Of a stretch of 64,000 nt of DNA, positions 7,871-16,633 are shown one piece after another. Every line of letters starts with the position of its first letter. The stretch's first letter is position 1. The notes beneath the pieces are model-generated. The model was given only the letters and a program-made list of their open reading frames with translations. It was not told where the DNA came from and made no database searches. This DNA comes from Saccharibacillus sp. JS10 (GTDB lineage: Bacteria > Bacillota > Bacilli > Paenibacillales > Paenibacillaceae): assembly GCF_024436065.1 (NCBI RefSeq), contig NZ_JANFNS010000001.1:248001-312000 (forward strand), in the 5' to 3' direction. A program made the translations under genes and the position numbers.

Positions 7871-8908
7871 ATGTATATCGTGTCCCGCGATTTGATTGAG
7901 CAAAGCGGTATTGATGATCCACAGTTAACGCTGTCAGTGATTGAAGAAACACTACGCGGCAAAGCGGCTGGAACGTCGGTTTTTGCACAGGAAGTTGCGA
8001 TGAAGCGAGGAAAGCCGGAACACGGCGCATTTTATTCGCTCCCTGCTTATCTTGGCGCTACACCAGAAGCTTCCGGCGTTGCCGGGCTAAAATGGACATC
8101 GCATATGCCAAGAAGTAATAATCAAGCCCTTCCTTATACGCAGCCAATTATTTTGTTAAATGATCTGGAAAGCGGTCAACCGATTGCTCTGCTTGAAGGT
8201 GAGCTAATTAGCGGGCTACGTACGGGTGCGGTATCTGCTGCCGCTGCACGCGCTCTTGCTCATCCTTCAGCAGGCTCTTTGCTAATATGCGGATCTGGGT
8301 TCCAAGCTTTTTATCAATTACGCAGTCTATTACCCGTACTGCCGAATCTAAAAGAGCTGCATCTGTGGAGTCGTAATCCCGAACATGCCAAGCAGCTTCA
8401 AGAAAAGTTCCAAGTTGAACTGGATAAACGAGGCATTACGGTTCGAATCCACCTTGAACTTCCAAACCGGCTTGATTTTGTAGAAATTATTGTCGGGGTA
8501 ACATCGGCAGCTGAGCCGTATTTAAATTCTCAGCATTTCGTGAACGGTCACTTGTATCTGCACGTAGGGATGAGAGATGTTTCAAGTGATGCTATCGAAG
8601 CTTTCGATCATATTGTATGCGACGATTACGCAGCGGGCGTTCCGTCCAGTAGTCAATCTCTTTTCGTTCATGCAAGAGAGTACCCTTCTATTGAAAACAA
8701 AGTGAAGTTATTGGAGAATGTGAGCGATACGAATGTGATCAAACAAAATTCTTCCACTAAGCTTATGTTTAACGCTTTCGGGCTATCGATTTTTGATCTA
8801 GCTCTTGCCCGTGAAGCTCTGCAGCGTCTACGGCGTAGCGACAATTTGGCGCATCAGCCGCTTTCATTCAATCTCACGGGCGCATCGCCTCGGGAAGGAG
8901 GAGACTAG
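7871..8908 (+). CDS. Ornithine cyclodeaminase/mu-crystallin family protein
   Basis: A 345-residue NAD(P)-dependent enzyme of the ornithine cyclodeaminase, mu-crystallin and SbnB family. Visible features are the substrate-side segment GLKWTSH (about 75-81, the conserved lysine), LISGLRTGAVSAAAARAL (the family signature near 120-137) and a Rossmann nucleotide site LLICGSGFQAFYQLRSL (near 141-157; one glycine of GxGxxA is replaced). Family members deaminate ornithine to proline, reduce imines or make 2,3-diaminopropionate. Here it sits between the permease and ATPase genes of a peptide-type importer and downstream of an AstE-like hydrolase. A role in degrading an imported N-acyl diamino acid is plausible but not shown. 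Confidence 0.8.
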   Translation: MYIVSRDLIEQSGIDDPQLTLSVIEETLRGKAAGTSVFAQEVAMKRGKPEHGAFYSLPAYLGATPEASGVAGLKWTSHMPRSNNQALPYTQPIILLNDLESGQPIALLEGELISGLRTGAVSAAAARALAHPSAGSLLICGSGFQAFYQLRSLLPVLPNLKELHLWSRNPEHAKQLQEKFQVELDKRGITVRIHLELPNRLDFVEIIVGVTSAAEPYLNSQHFVNGHLYLHVGMRDVSSDAIEAFDHIVCDDYAAGVPSSSQSLFVHAREYPSIENKVKLLENVSDTNVIKQNSSTKLMFNAFGLSIFDLALAREALQRLRRSDNLAHQPLSFNLTGASPREGGD

Positions 8909-8914
8909 ACCATC

Positions 8915-9733
8915 ATGTCTACACCGCTTATCAAAGTTCAACAACTCGGTCTGCAATTTGTAAAACGCGAATCGACAACGACTATTTTCAAAGACTTGTC
9001 TTTCGATATTCGCGAAGGCGAAGTGTTATGTATGGTCGGCGAATCCGGAAGCGGTAAAAGCGTCGCCGCAAAATCGATTATGCGATTGTTACCAGAACCG
9101 CCTGCGCAATATACCCAAGGACAGATTCTTTTTGAAGGTCAAGATCTATTGAAGCTTAACGAAAAGCAATTATGCCAAGTTCGCGGCAAAAAGATTGCGA
9201 TGGTCTTTCAAGATGCGCTTAGCGCGCTGAACCCGGTCTATACGATCGGCACGCAGATGGTCGATCTGATTCGACTACATGCTGACAAAAAACTCAGCCG
9301 TAAAGTCGCACTGAGCGAAGCCAAAGAATTGCTGAAACAAGTCGAAATTCGGAATGTCGATGATGTGGTGAAGCAATATCCGTTTCAACTCTCTGGCGGG
9401 ATGCGGCAACGCGTAATGATCGCCATGGCTCTTTCTTCGAAGCCGAAGTTGCTGCTTGCCGACGAACCGACGACTGCTCTTGACGTCACTGTGCAAGCTC
9501 AGATCTTGCAGCTGATCTTAAAGCTTAAAAAGCAATACGGCATGACCGTATTATTTATCACGCACGATTTAGGCGTTGTGCATGAAGTCGCAGATCGAGT
9601 GATCGTCATGAAGCAAGGCGAACTCGTTGAAGAAGGCAGCAAAACCGATATCTTCACACGTCCTGCGCATCCCTATACCAAACAGCTGTTAAGCAGTATG
9701 CCGCGGATCTACTTCGAGGAGGTGAAGCTATGA
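8915..9733 (+). CDS. ABC transporter ATP-binding protein (DppD type)
   Basis: A 272-residue ATPase of the peptide/nickel importer family. It has Walker A GESGSGKS (about 44-51), the Q loop [17 protein letters not shown] (the DppD/OppD form), the signature LSGGMRQR (about 157-164), Walker B LLLADEPT, and the switch histidine in FITHDLGVV. The C-terminus keeps the [12 protein letters not shown] region that in this family may be followed by a Cys-rich Fe-S tail, but no such tail is present. The start is preceded by GGAGGAG, six bases after the upstream stop, and the stop overlaps the next gene by four bases. Confidence 0.93.
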   Translation: MSTPLIKVQQLGLQFVKRESTTTIFKDLSFDIREGEVLCMVGESGSGKSVAAKSIMRLLPEPPAQYTQGQILFEGQDLLKLNEKQLCQVRGKKIAMVFQDALSALNPVYTIGTQMVDLIRLHADKKLSRKVALSEAKELLKQVEIRNVDDVVKQYPFQLSGGMRQRVMIAMALSSKPKLLLADEPTTALDVTVQAQILQLILKLKKQYGMTVLFITHDLGVVHEVADRVIVMKQGELVEEGSKTDIFTRPAHPYTKQLLSSMPRIYFEEVKL

Positions 9734-10515
9734 GTGAACCTGTACTTGAAGTTGAAGGTCTACGCAAAGTCTATCCCACTCGAAGCGGCAAAGATTTTAC
9801 CGCGGTAGACGGCGTTTCGTTGTTTCTGGGAAAAGGAGAGACGTTAGGCATTGTTGGAGAGTCCGGTAGCGGAAAAACAACAGTTGCCAAAATGATCGCG
9901 GGTATGATTCCGACAACGGAAGGTCAGATGCGATTAAATGGCAAAACGCTAGATCGTGCTTCTCGCCCTAGAGAGGATAAACGCAATGTTCAGTATATTT
10001 TTCAAGATCCGGTGTCATCATTGAACCCTCGGTTGAAAGTGCGCGATCTGATTGCCGAACCTTTGAAGCTTTATTTCAAACTTTCGGGCAAAGATATCGA
10101 TACACGCGTCGATCAATTGCTGAACGATGTAGGGTTGCCGCTGGAATATCGATCGCGATATCCTAAAGAACTTTCTGGCGGTCAGTGTCAGCGGGTCGGA
10201 ATAGCTCGCGCACTAGCCGCCGAGCCATCGATTATCGTGTGTGACGAACCGACATCCGCACTCGATATGACGATTCAATCGCAGATTTTAGAATTGCTCA
10301 AAGCATTGCAGCGAAGCAAAGGCGTATCGTATTTGTTTATCGCTCACGGTTTGGAAGTGATCTATAGCATTTCGCACCGGGTGATGGTCATGAAAGAAGG
10401 CGTTGTCGTTGAAGAAGGCGAGACCGCAGATATTTTTCATCGTCCGCAGCATATGTATACCCAGTCGCTAATCGGAGCGATTCCAAAGATCGACATTCCA
10501 CAATTTACAGATTAA
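9730..10515 (+). CDS. ABC transporter ATP-binding protein (DppF type)
   Basis: A 261-residue ATPase, partner of the DppD-type protein. It carries Walker A GESGSGKT (about 43-50), the Q-loop YIFQDPVSSLNPRLKV, signature LSGGQCQR (about 146-153), Walker B IIVCDEPTSALD and the H-loop in FIAHGLEVI, where glycine replaces the usual aspartate of HDL. The ATG overlaps the preceding stop as ATGA, indicating translational coupling and equal production of the two ATPases. With the lipoprotein and two permeases it completes the importer. Confidence 0.93.
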   Translation: MSEPVLEVEGLRKVYPTRSGKDFTAVDGVSLFLGKGETLGIVGESGSGKTTVAKMIAGMIPTTEGQMRLNGKTLDRASRPREDKRNVQYIFQDPVSSLNPRLKVRDLIAEPLKLYFKLSGKDIDTRVDQLLNDVGLPLEYRSRYPKELSGGQCQRVGIARALAAEPSIIVCDEPTSALDMTIQSQILELLKALQRSKGVSYLFIAHGLEVIYSISHRVMVMKEGVVVEEGETADIFHRPQHMYTQSLIGAIPKIDIPQFTD

Positions 10516-10531
10516 TAAGGAGGAGTTAACT

Positions 10532-11089
10532 ATGACGATCAGCAACAGTGTTGTACCTTTGATGAAACCCGAAGAGATGAGCCCGGAAGTTCAAGCTTTT
10601 ATGGATGAACGGTTGAAAAGCGGTAGCCGCGTTACAAATATGGTGAAAACATTGCTGTATTCGATGCCTTCATTCCGCGCGATGGAGTTTTATCCGGTAC
10701 GTAATGAACTCCAAGAAATTATCGGCAGCCGCGCGGTATACTTCTACTGCTATGCGATTTCGACCGAAAACGACTGCTTGGTGTGCTCGACTTACCATGC
10801 GAAACTGCTTCGAGATTTGGATCTGCAATTCGACGAATTCGAATTTACAGAGACTGAAAAAGTATTAATCGACTACGGTCGCGGCCTGGTGAACAACGCG
10901 AACAATATCGATCCTTCGATCTATGATCGCCTGAAAGCGAAATTTACACCGGCAGAGATCGTTCTGATTACAACAGTAGGTTGCAAAATGATCGCGTCGA
11001 ACATTTTCAATGAAGCGCTCAAAGTTGATCTGGACGAGTATTTGTTCGAAGTTGAATTCGACAAAAACATTTTGCCGGAAAAAGCTTAA
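10532..11089 (+). CDS. Carboxymuconolactone decarboxylase/AhpD-like family protein
   Basis: A 185-residue all-helical protein with the AhpD-type redox motif CLVCSTYH (Cys-x-x-Cys-x-x-x-His, about residues 88-95), which in AhpD relays electrons to a peroxidase and in related proteins has peroxidase activity itself. The rest (FYPVRNELQEIIGSRAVYFY, then ETEKVLIDYGRGL) matches the CMD fold. It is the last gene of the eight-gene operon, 16 bp after the ATPase, with a strong AAGGAGGAG site, and is followed by a terminator. It could detoxify peroxide made by the neighbouring enzymes or act as a redox partner; I cannot tell which. Confidence 0.8.
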   Translation: MTISNSVVPLMKPEEMSPEVQAFMDERLKSGSRVTNMVKTLLYSMPSFRAMEFYPVRNELQEIIGSRAVYFYCYAISTENDCLVCSTYHAKLLRDLDLQFDEFEFTETEKVLIDYGRGLVNNANNIDPSIYDRLKAKFTPAEIVLITTVGCKMIASNIFNEALKVDLDEYLFEVEFDKNILPEKA

Positions 11090-11111
11090 GCTCATTTAAT
11101 CGGTAACAATC

Positions 11112-11149
11112 AAAAGACTCTTTCCCACTTGGGAAAAGAGTCTTTTTTT
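11112..11149. terminator. Bidirectional intrinsic terminator
   Basis: AAAAGACTCTTTCCC and GGGAAAAGAGTCTTTTTTT form a stem of about 13 bp with a four-base loop. The T-run serves the plus-strand operon ending at 11089, and the A-run gives a T-tract for the minus-strand YitT gene whose stop lies just inside. Confidence 0.85.
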
Positions 11150-12047
11150 ACGATTTTTGTAGATCGACGAATCCTTTTCCGAATACATCTTGCAGTTGAT
11201 GAATCGTTAGGAAAGCATCACGGTCTGTATTTTTGACGATATTTTTAAGCAAAGGCAGTTCTTTTTTATTCACCACGATATACAAAATGTCTACCGCATG
11301 CTGGGTGTCATAGCCTTGCCCGCTGACGACCGTTACGACGCGATCCATCTGAGCATTCACTTTTTGAGCGATCTCATCTTTTCGTTTGGAGATAATGGTG
11401 ACCGATTTTTGTGGATTGACGCCTGTGGTTACGAGATCAATCACTTTTGTCGCGACGACGAGCATGATAATCGTGAACATTAGCTTTTCTGCTCCAATAA
11501 TAAAGTACGAACCGGCAGCTACAAGCACATCACAGACCAGAAGCGCCCGGCTAATATTCCAACCCCAATATTTATTCATTAGACGAGCGATAATGACGGT
11601 TCCCGCCGTTGTGCCGTCTCTACGGATAATGAGTCCGATTCCAAATCCGATCACAGCTCCGCCGAAGATCGCATTCACCATCAGATCATTCGACGCGACA
11701 TGCCAACCTGCGGTGAGGTGGAGAAACCAAGCGTGCATAGCGACGGCAACTAAGGTGTAGCCTACTGTTTTTTTCGGGAGTAATCGATAACCGATCGCAA
11801 GCAAGGTCATATTAATAATGAAGCTGCTCCATCCCGGCGACCACTGAAGCGCATAATATAAAATGATCGTAATCCCGACTACGCCGCCTTCGCCCAATTC
11901 ATGAGGAATAACAAATACATTGATGCCAAGCGCGAAAGCCAAAGCACCGATCGCAATCAGGAGTAGATCTAGAGCTGTCTTTTTCAACGAACGATCCTTC
12001 TTTCTATCCGGTTCACGGTTCCTATAATCCTCTACGTATTTAAGCAT
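11148..12047 (-). CDS. YitT family membrane protein (DUF161/DUF2179)
   Basis: A 299-residue integral membrane protein. After a charged N-terminus there are five to six hydrophobic helices in the first 200 residues (LLLIAIGALAFALGINVFVI; LGEGGVVGITIILYYAL; the IIRRDGTTAGTVIIARLMNK loop is a family hallmark). They are followed by a soluble C-terminal domain (KSVTIISKRKDEIAQKVNAQ onward) of the DUF2179 type. The physiological role of YitT proteins is not established. I chose ATG 12047 (MLKYVEDYRN) over an upstream TTG at 12083. The gene is convergent with the 3.4-11 kb operon. Confidence 0.88.
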   Translation of the reverse strand: MLKYVEDYRNREPDRKKDRSLKKTALDLLLIAIGALAFALGINVFVIPHELGEGGVVGITIILYYALQWSPGWSSFIINMTLLAIGYRLLPKKTVGYTLVAVAMHAWFLHLTAGWHVASNDLMVNAIFGGAVIGFGIGLIIRRDGTTAGTVIIARLMNKYWGWNISRALLVCDVLVAAGSYFIIGAEKLMFTIIMLVVATKVIDLVTTGVNPQKSVTIISKRKDEIAQKVNAQMDRVVTVVSGQGYDTQHAVDILYIVVNKKELPLLKNIVKNTDRDAFLTIHQLQDVFGKGFVDLQKS

Positions 12048-12200
12048 GATTGCCTGATTTCTCTCAAGAACCTGATCTACCAAGATACCAGAGTAACGGA
12101 GTAGACGACTAAAGGAAACGTGCGAGTTAGATGAAAAGAGACCGAGACGTTAGTTATGTGGTATACTTAATAAAAAGGTACGACAAAGGAGACGCTCTGC

Positions 12201-12530
12201 ATGCAGTTTATCGGTCAAAAAGTAGAACATGTAAGTTATGGACAAGGAGAAATTGTAAATCACGAGGGTCCGCGTATCGAAGTTCGTTTTGCCGATGAGC
12301 CGGAGACTCGGAAGTTTATGTATCCAGATGCTTTCGAAAAGTTTTTGACAATGCAAGATGAGAAATGTCGTGCGCAAGTGGAGACTGACGTGCAGGCGAT
12401 GCACGAAGGACGCCGCGAAGAACGCGAAGAAACCGAACGTAAATATCAAGAAGGTAAAGAAGCGGAAGCTGCTGCGAAAAAAGCAAAAAAAGCACCTGCA
12501 CGTAAAAAAGCAGTTGCCAAAAAAGCTTAA
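12201..12530 (+). CDS. Small protein with Tudor-like N-terminal domain and basic Lys/Ala tail
   Basis: A 109-residue protein. Residues 1-52 (MQFIGQKVEHVSYGQGEIV ... MYPDAFEKFLTM) have the short beta-barrel pattern seen at the end of PcrA-type helicases and CarD-like proteins and in many Firmicutes hypothetical proteins. Residues about 53-88 are a charged helix (REEREETERKYQEGKEAEA). The last 20 residues are Lys/Ala-rich (KKAKKAPARKKAVAKKA), like histone-H1 or HU-type tails. DNA or RNA binding is therefore likely but unproven. The start follows AAAGGAG. It is monocistronic, with a bidirectional terminator just downstream. Confidence 0.75.
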   Translation: MQFIGQKVEHVSYGQGEIVNHEGPRIEVRFADEPETRKFMYPDAFEKFLTMQDEKCRAQVETDVQAMHEGRREEREETERKYQEGKEAEAAAKKAKKAPARKKAVAKKA

Positions 12531-12573
12531 GCATTCGACCAGGCTTTCGTTTTTCTAAAAATGAATTGGTTGC

Positions 12574-12611
12574 AAAAAAGCTCCCTTCGGTAACATTCGA
12601 AGGGAGCTTTT
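12574..12611. terminator. Bidirectional intrinsic terminator
   Basis: AAAAAAGCTCCCTTCG and CGAAGGGAGCTTTT form a perfect 14-bp stem with an 8-base loop. It ends the plus-strand gene at 12530 and the minus-strand TetR gene ending at 12628. Confidence 0.88.
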
Positions 12612-12627
12612 GATTATAACGGCTACG

Positions 12628-13146
12628 TTACATCTCGTATAAATACCGAAACACATCAGCCATTTGTTCATCGCTTTCTTGAAAATCGTTTTTCACCCAA
12701 ACCAAAATGATATTCGCAAGCCCGCCTATACGGTAAGAAAGTTCGTAACTGCGATATTGCTCATTTCGATCCAATTGATAAACATCAACGAACAATTTAA
12801 CAAAATGATGACTAAAGCTGTTTGTAAAGATGCTGAACAGATCGGCTTTCATTAGGCTTCTCATCAGTACGTGATGGTGCCGCAGATAAGAAAAGAACAC
12901 TTTTGAATCTTCAAAAACCTTCAATTCGTTAAAATCCGGAATTTGATTTACAAAGTCTTGAAAAATTTGTTCCATATAGTTGACCAAGACTTCTTCTTTT
13001 GAATTAAAATTACGATAAAAGGACATACGCGAAACGCCTGCTCTTTTGGTTAACTCCACGATCGTAATTTTATCTAAGGTTTGTTTTTGCATAAGCTGTA
13101 ATAAAGATTCAGCAATAGATGTACGAACGACTTCGTTTTCAGTCAT
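12628..13146 (-). CDS. TetR family regulator (with TetR_C 7-like C-terminal domain)
   Basis: A 172-residue TetR-type repressor. The helix-turn-helix is ITIVELTKRAGVSRMSFYRN (about 28-47), followed by FNSKEEVLVNYM, the typical linker. The C-terminal ligand and dimer domain is short and aromatic-rich (FFSYLRHHHVLMRSLM...), as in the DhaS-like group. The start is preceded by AGAGGAG. It is divergent from the DUF4334/aldo-keto reductase/MFS operon at 13288-16170, and a 6-bp-arm palindrome at 13231-13244 lies between them. It probably represses that operon until an aldehyde, ketone or drug-like inducer binds. Confidence 0.87.
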   Translation of the reverse strand: MTENEVVRTSIAESLLQLMQKQTLDKITIVELTKRAGVSRMSFYRNFNSKEEVLVNYMEQIFQDFVNQIPDFNELKVFEDSKVFFSYLRHHHVLMRSLMKADLFSIFTNSFSHHFVKLFVDVYQLDRNEQYRSYELSYRIGGLANIILVWVKNDFQESDEQMADVFRYLYEM

Positions 13147-13230
13147 GTATATTCTCCTCTTGTTTGTATCGCTTGGGTTGTGTTGATGGATGGGTCAAGT
13201 CGTAATCGTACCGATCGTCTTGCCTTTTCA

Positions 13231-13244
13231 GATACAAGTGTATC
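13231..13244. promoter_or_regulatory. Candidate TetR operator
   Basis: GATACAAGTGTATC has perfect GATACA/TGTATC arms around a 2-base centre. It lies 43 bp before the DUF4334 start and 85 bp before the divergent TetR start, a suitable place for control of both. Confidence 0.5.
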
Positions 13245-13287
13245 AGTGCTTGGCGTCTACTTCAAATGCCAAAGGTGGGAATTTGAT

Positions 13288-13836
13288 TTGAATTTTACAA
13301 AACAACGCTTAAATCAGATGCTAAACCGTTTTTGTTCGCAAGAAGAATCTTTTTCTTTTTTTGACGAGTTAGATTCGGTAGATATGCAGGAGATGTGGGG
13401 GCTATGGAAAGGCGAAGAACTGAACACCGGACACCCCCTCGAAGGGCTACTTACGGCTTCGGGCTGGTACGGCAAAGAATTTCTTGACCCTGAGAACGTG
13501 CATCCTTTGGTGTTTGAGAAAAAGAACGGAAACCGTTATATCGTGAATCCGCTGCTGATCCCGATGAATCTTCCTTTTCAAAATATCCCAACGTCCATGA
13601 TTCGCCCAGCGATGACGATCATGCGTCCTATTTTACAAACCCGTAAAAGCGCAGCCCGATTACGTCATATCGAATATCGAGGGAAACAGAGTGCTTCTAT
13701 GGTCTATGATCAAAAAGACATCATCGATGTTTTCCGGAAAGTGGACGATGATACGTTATTTGCGATTATGGATATCAAAAGTCTGGATAGCGATCTGACA
13801 TACTTTTTTGTGTTGAATCGAGTAGATACTCATTAA
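13288..13836 (+). CDS. GXWXG/DUF4334 domain protein
   Basis: A 182-residue protein if the TTG at 13288 is used; this TTG lies nine bases after AAAGGTGG, while the upstream ATG at 13180 has no site and would run through the putative operator. Residues about 35-60 hold the GXWXG-type motif (MWGLWKGEELNTGHPLEG and WYGKEF). The C-terminal half (RHIEYRGKQSASMVYDQ ... VIMDIK-like end) matches DUF4334. Members are common in redox or drug-response operons but no activity is established. It is the first gene of a TetR-controlled set and is followed 12 bp later by an aldo/keto reductase. Confidence 0.75.
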   Translation: MNFTKQRLNQMLNRFCSQEESFSFFDELDSVDMQEMWGLWKGEELNTGHPLEGLLTASGWYGKEFLDPENVHPLVFEKKNGNRYIVNPLLIPMNLPFQNIPTSMIRPAMTIMRPILQTRKSAARLRHIEYRGKQSASMVYDQKDIIDVFRKVDDDTLFAIMDIKSLDSDLTYFFVLNRVDTH

Positions 13837-13848
13837 GGAGGACTCTAC

Positions 13849-14829
13849 ATGCAATACGTGAAGCTAGGAAATACCGGGCTGGATGTCTCTAAATTGTGTC
13901 TAGGATGTATGGGATTTGGCGACCCCACTAAATGGATTCATTCTTGGGTGCTAAACGAAGATCAGAGCCGACCAATTATTCAAAAAGCATTAGAACTTGG
14001 AATTAACTTTTTTGATACGGCTAATGTGTATTCGATGGGCGTTAGCGAAGAGATTTTGGGAAAAGCGATTAAAGACTTTGCTAATCGGGATGAAGTGGTA
14101 CTCGCCACAAAGTTACATGGTCGGATGCACGAAGGACCAAATGGAGCAGGATTATCCCGTAAAGCGATATTCAGTGAAATCGATAAAAGTCTACAGCGAC
14201 TGCAAACCGATTATGTGGATCTATATCTGATTCACCGCTGGGATGAACATACGCCGATCGAAGAAACGATGGAGGCTTTGCACGACGTTGTCAAAGCGGG
14301 AAAAGCCCGATATATCGGGGCGTCTGCAATGTATGCGTGGCAATTTCAAAAAGCGTTATATACCGCAGAAAAGAATGGGTGGACTAAATTCGTCTCGATG
14401 CAAAATCATGTGAATCTGATCTATAGAGAAGAGGAACGGGAGATGTTGCCTCTATGCAAAGCGGAAGGAATTGGAGTTACGCCGTATAGCCCTTTGGCTT
14501 CGGGAAGATTAACGAGAGATTTGTCTCAGACAACCGCTCGTTCGGAAAGCGATCAGGTGCAAAAATCGAAGTATGATGCGACAGCAGATGCTGACCGTGT
14601 CATTATCGAGCGGGTCGCTGAACTTGCAAATCGATACCAGGTAGGGCGGACTCATATCGCATTAGCTTGGTTGTTACACCATACATCGATTACTTCTCCT
14701 ATTATAGGAGCGACCAAGATTTCTCATTTGGAAGACGCTGTACGGGCATTAAATGTCCAACTCACGGCAGAAGATATGGCTTGGTTGGAAGAACCTTATA
14801 TTCCGCATGCTATTGTAGGGCATAGTTAA
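13849..14829 (+). CDS. Aldo/keto reductase
   Basis: A 326-residue TIM-barrel NADPH-dependent oxidoreductase. The catalytic tetrad is visible: Asp in NFFDTANVYS (with Tyr four to five residues later), Lys in VLATKLHG, and His in LYLIHRWD. The NADPH phosphate site near the C-terminus is PIIGATKISHLEDAV. Strong site AAGGAGGA precedes the ATG. It likely reduces aldehydes or ketones. Co-expression with an MFS exporter and a TetR repressor suggests a detoxification unit, the reductase modifying a reactive carbonyl and the pump removing it; the substrate is not predictable. Confidence 0.9.
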   Translation: MQYVKLGNTGLDVSKLCLGCMGFGDPTKWIHSWVLNEDQSRPIIQKALELGINFFDTANVYSMGVSEEILGKAIKDFANRDEVVLATKLHGRMHEGPNGAGLSRKAIFSEIDKSLQRLQTDYVDLYLIHRWDEHTPIEETMEALHDVVKAGKARYIGASAMYAWQFQKALYTAEKNGWTKFVSMQNHVNLIYREEEREMLPLCKAEGIGVTPYSPLASGRLTRDLSQTTARSESDQVQKSKYDATADADRVIIERVAELANRYQVGRTHIALAWLLHHTSITSPIIGATKISHLEDAVRALNVQLTAEDMAWLEEPYIPHAIVGHS

Positions 14830-14877
14830 GTTGAAATAGGATCTTTTCATCAGAGAGAAAGCAGAGGGACGTCAATC

Positions 14878-16170
14878 ATGTCGGCAAAAGAAAGTTTACA
14901 ATCTTATATCGATTCACCGGAATTACAGCGTAATTTGTATCGCAAAACCATGAAGATCGTTATCGCTTCGCAAATGTTCGGGGGAGCAGGTCTAGCTGCC
15001 GGAATCACGGTCGGAGCATTGCTGGCACAAGAGATGTTCGGCACAGATAGCTTTGCGGGTATTCCGACCGCTTTGTTCACGTTAGGTTCGGCAGCCGCAG
15101 CATTGCTTGTCGGACGTCTGTCTCAGCGGTATGGCCGACGGATTGGATTAGCTGCCGGATTTATTGGTGGGGGAGTCGGAGCGATTGGCGTTATTTTCGC
15201 CGCTATGCTTCAAAGTATTCCGCTGCTTCTGATCTCGCTTCTTGTTTACGGAGCAGGTACCGCGACGAATCTGCAAGCGAGATATGCGGGAACGGATCTT
15301 GCGCTGCCGACAGAGCGTGCCAGATCGATCAGTCTCGCGATGGTATTTACGACGTTCGGTGCCGTAGCGGGACCGAATTTGGTCAATGTGACCGGGGGAA
15401 TTGCGACTTCTATAGGAGCACCGACTTTATCCGGGCCTTTTATGTTGGCGGCGGCGGCATACTTGTTAGCCGGGTTTGTTTTGTTAATCTGGTTAAAGCC
15501 CGATCCGCTGATCGTCGCTAAAGCGATCGCGACAGCGCAGCGCGAACAAGATCAAATGAAAATGGAAAAATCGACGGCAACGTTATCCAGTTCAGCTAAT
15601 GTAGTAACTGCTCAAGCCAACAAAGTCGGCATCATCGTAGGCGCTGCGGTTATGGTACTGACGCAAGTCGTAATGGTCGGCATTATGACGATGACACCTG
15701 TGCATATGAAACATCACGGGCATGGGCTAGGCGCAGTCGGGATCGTTATCGGTATCCATGTCGCCGCGATGTATCTGCCTTCGCTGATTACAGGCGTACT
15801 GGTCGATAAATACGGTCGTAAAAAGATGTCGTACGCTTCGGGGGTGACGTTGCTGCTAGCAGGTCTGGTAGCTGCTTTTGCGCCGGGAGACCATATGGGG
15901 ATGTTAATTCTAGCCCTTGCGCTGCTCGGCTTGGGATGGAACTTCGGTCTGATCAGCGGTACGGCTGCGATTGTCGATGCGACAACGCCGGAGAATCGCG
16001 CGAAGACGCAAGGGACGGTAGATGTACTCATTGCGTTGTCTGGAGCATCAGGAGGCGTATTATCGGGTATGGTCGTGGCGCATAGTAGTTATTCGGTTCT
16101 TTCGCTGTCAGGAGCCGTATTGTCCTTGCTGTTAATTCCGGTCGTATTGTGGTCGAGAAAAGCTAAGTAA
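14878..16170 (+). CDS. MFS transporter
   Basis: A 430-residue 12-TM major facilitator protein. Motif A is VGRLSQRYGRRIGLAAGF (about residues 80-97), and its second-half counterpart is LVDKYGRKKMSYASG near 310. A central cytoplasmic loop (about 215-240) is rich in charged and Ser/Thr residues. There is no signal for substrate type. It is the third gene of the TetR-linked operon, 48 bp after the aldo/keto reductase, and most probably exports the inducer or its reduced product. Confidence 0.88.
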   Translation: MSAKESLQSYIDSPELQRNLYRKTMKIVIASQMFGGAGLAAGITVGALLAQEMFGTDSFAGIPTALFTLGSAAAALLVGRLSQRYGRRIGLAAGFIGGGVGAIGVIFAAMLQSIPLLLISLLVYGAGTATNLQARYAGTDLALPTERARSISLAMVFTTFGAVAGPNLVNVTGGIATSIGAPTLSGPFMLAAAAYLLAGFVLLIWLKPDPLIVAKAIATAQREQDQMKMEKSTATLSSSANVVTAQANKVGIIVGAAVMVLTQVVMVGIMTMTPVHMKHHGHGLGAVGIVIGIHVAAMYLPSLITGVLVDKYGRKKMSYASGVTLLLAGLVAAFAPGDHMGMLILALALLGLGWNFGLISGTAAIVDATTPENRAKTQGTVDVLIALSGASGGVLSGMVVAHSSYSVLSLSGAVLSLLLIPVVLWSRKAK

Positions 16171-16281
16171 TAGGTGAGTTACGCCGCGCTTGTTGCCCGT
16201 CTATGTACAACAAAGCTCATATTCGTTAAAATTGGGTATAAACGCTCGTTAGAGCTTGTCAGGAATAAAGGAGGTCTTGTT

Positions 16282-16521
16282 ATGGTTATTCCAATTTTGG
16301 AACGCATTAATGAACTGTCGAGAAAAGAAAAAGAAGAAGGTCTGACTGAAGCGGAAAAAGCAGAACAACTCACATTGCGTAAAGAATATTTGCGCGTATT
16401 CCGTGGTTCGGTCAATGATATTTTGCTTAATTCTACGATTGTCGATCCATTAGGTGACGATGTGACGCCGGAGAAATTAAAAGCAAAGCAAAATGAATTA
16501 GGACGACATAAAAACGACTAA
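16282..16521 (+). CDS. DUF896 family protein (YnzC/YozO type)
   Basis: A 79-residue small protein. Start ATG 16282 follows AAAGGAGGTCTTGTT; the longer frame from 16174 has no site and an unrelated extension. The sequence is the family pattern: IPILERINELSRKEKEEGLT, EKAEQLTLRKEYL and a C-terminus with VDPLGDDVTPEKL. In Bacillus the YnzC family forms a two-helix bundle and some members are linked to the SOS response, but the function is not settled. It is followed by its own terminator. Confidence 0.9.
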   Translation: MVIPILERINELSRKEKEEGLTEAEKAEQLTLRKEYLRVFRGSVNDILLNSTIVDPLGDDVTPEKLKAKQNELGRHKND

Positions 16522-16554
16522 GTTATCATGACATAAGGGCATAGCATCATAATG

Positions 16555-16590
16555 GACGTATCTATCTGAGTCGTATAGATACGTCTTTCT
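16555..16590 (+). terminator. Intrinsic terminator after the DUF896 gene
   Basis: GACGTATCTAT and ATAGATACGTC form a perfect 11-bp stem with a 9-base loop, followed by TTTCTTG. Confidence 0.65.
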
Positions 16591-16633
16591 TGTATATAGG
16601 GATAAGAGATTGTGATCAGAGGAGGGATGACCG

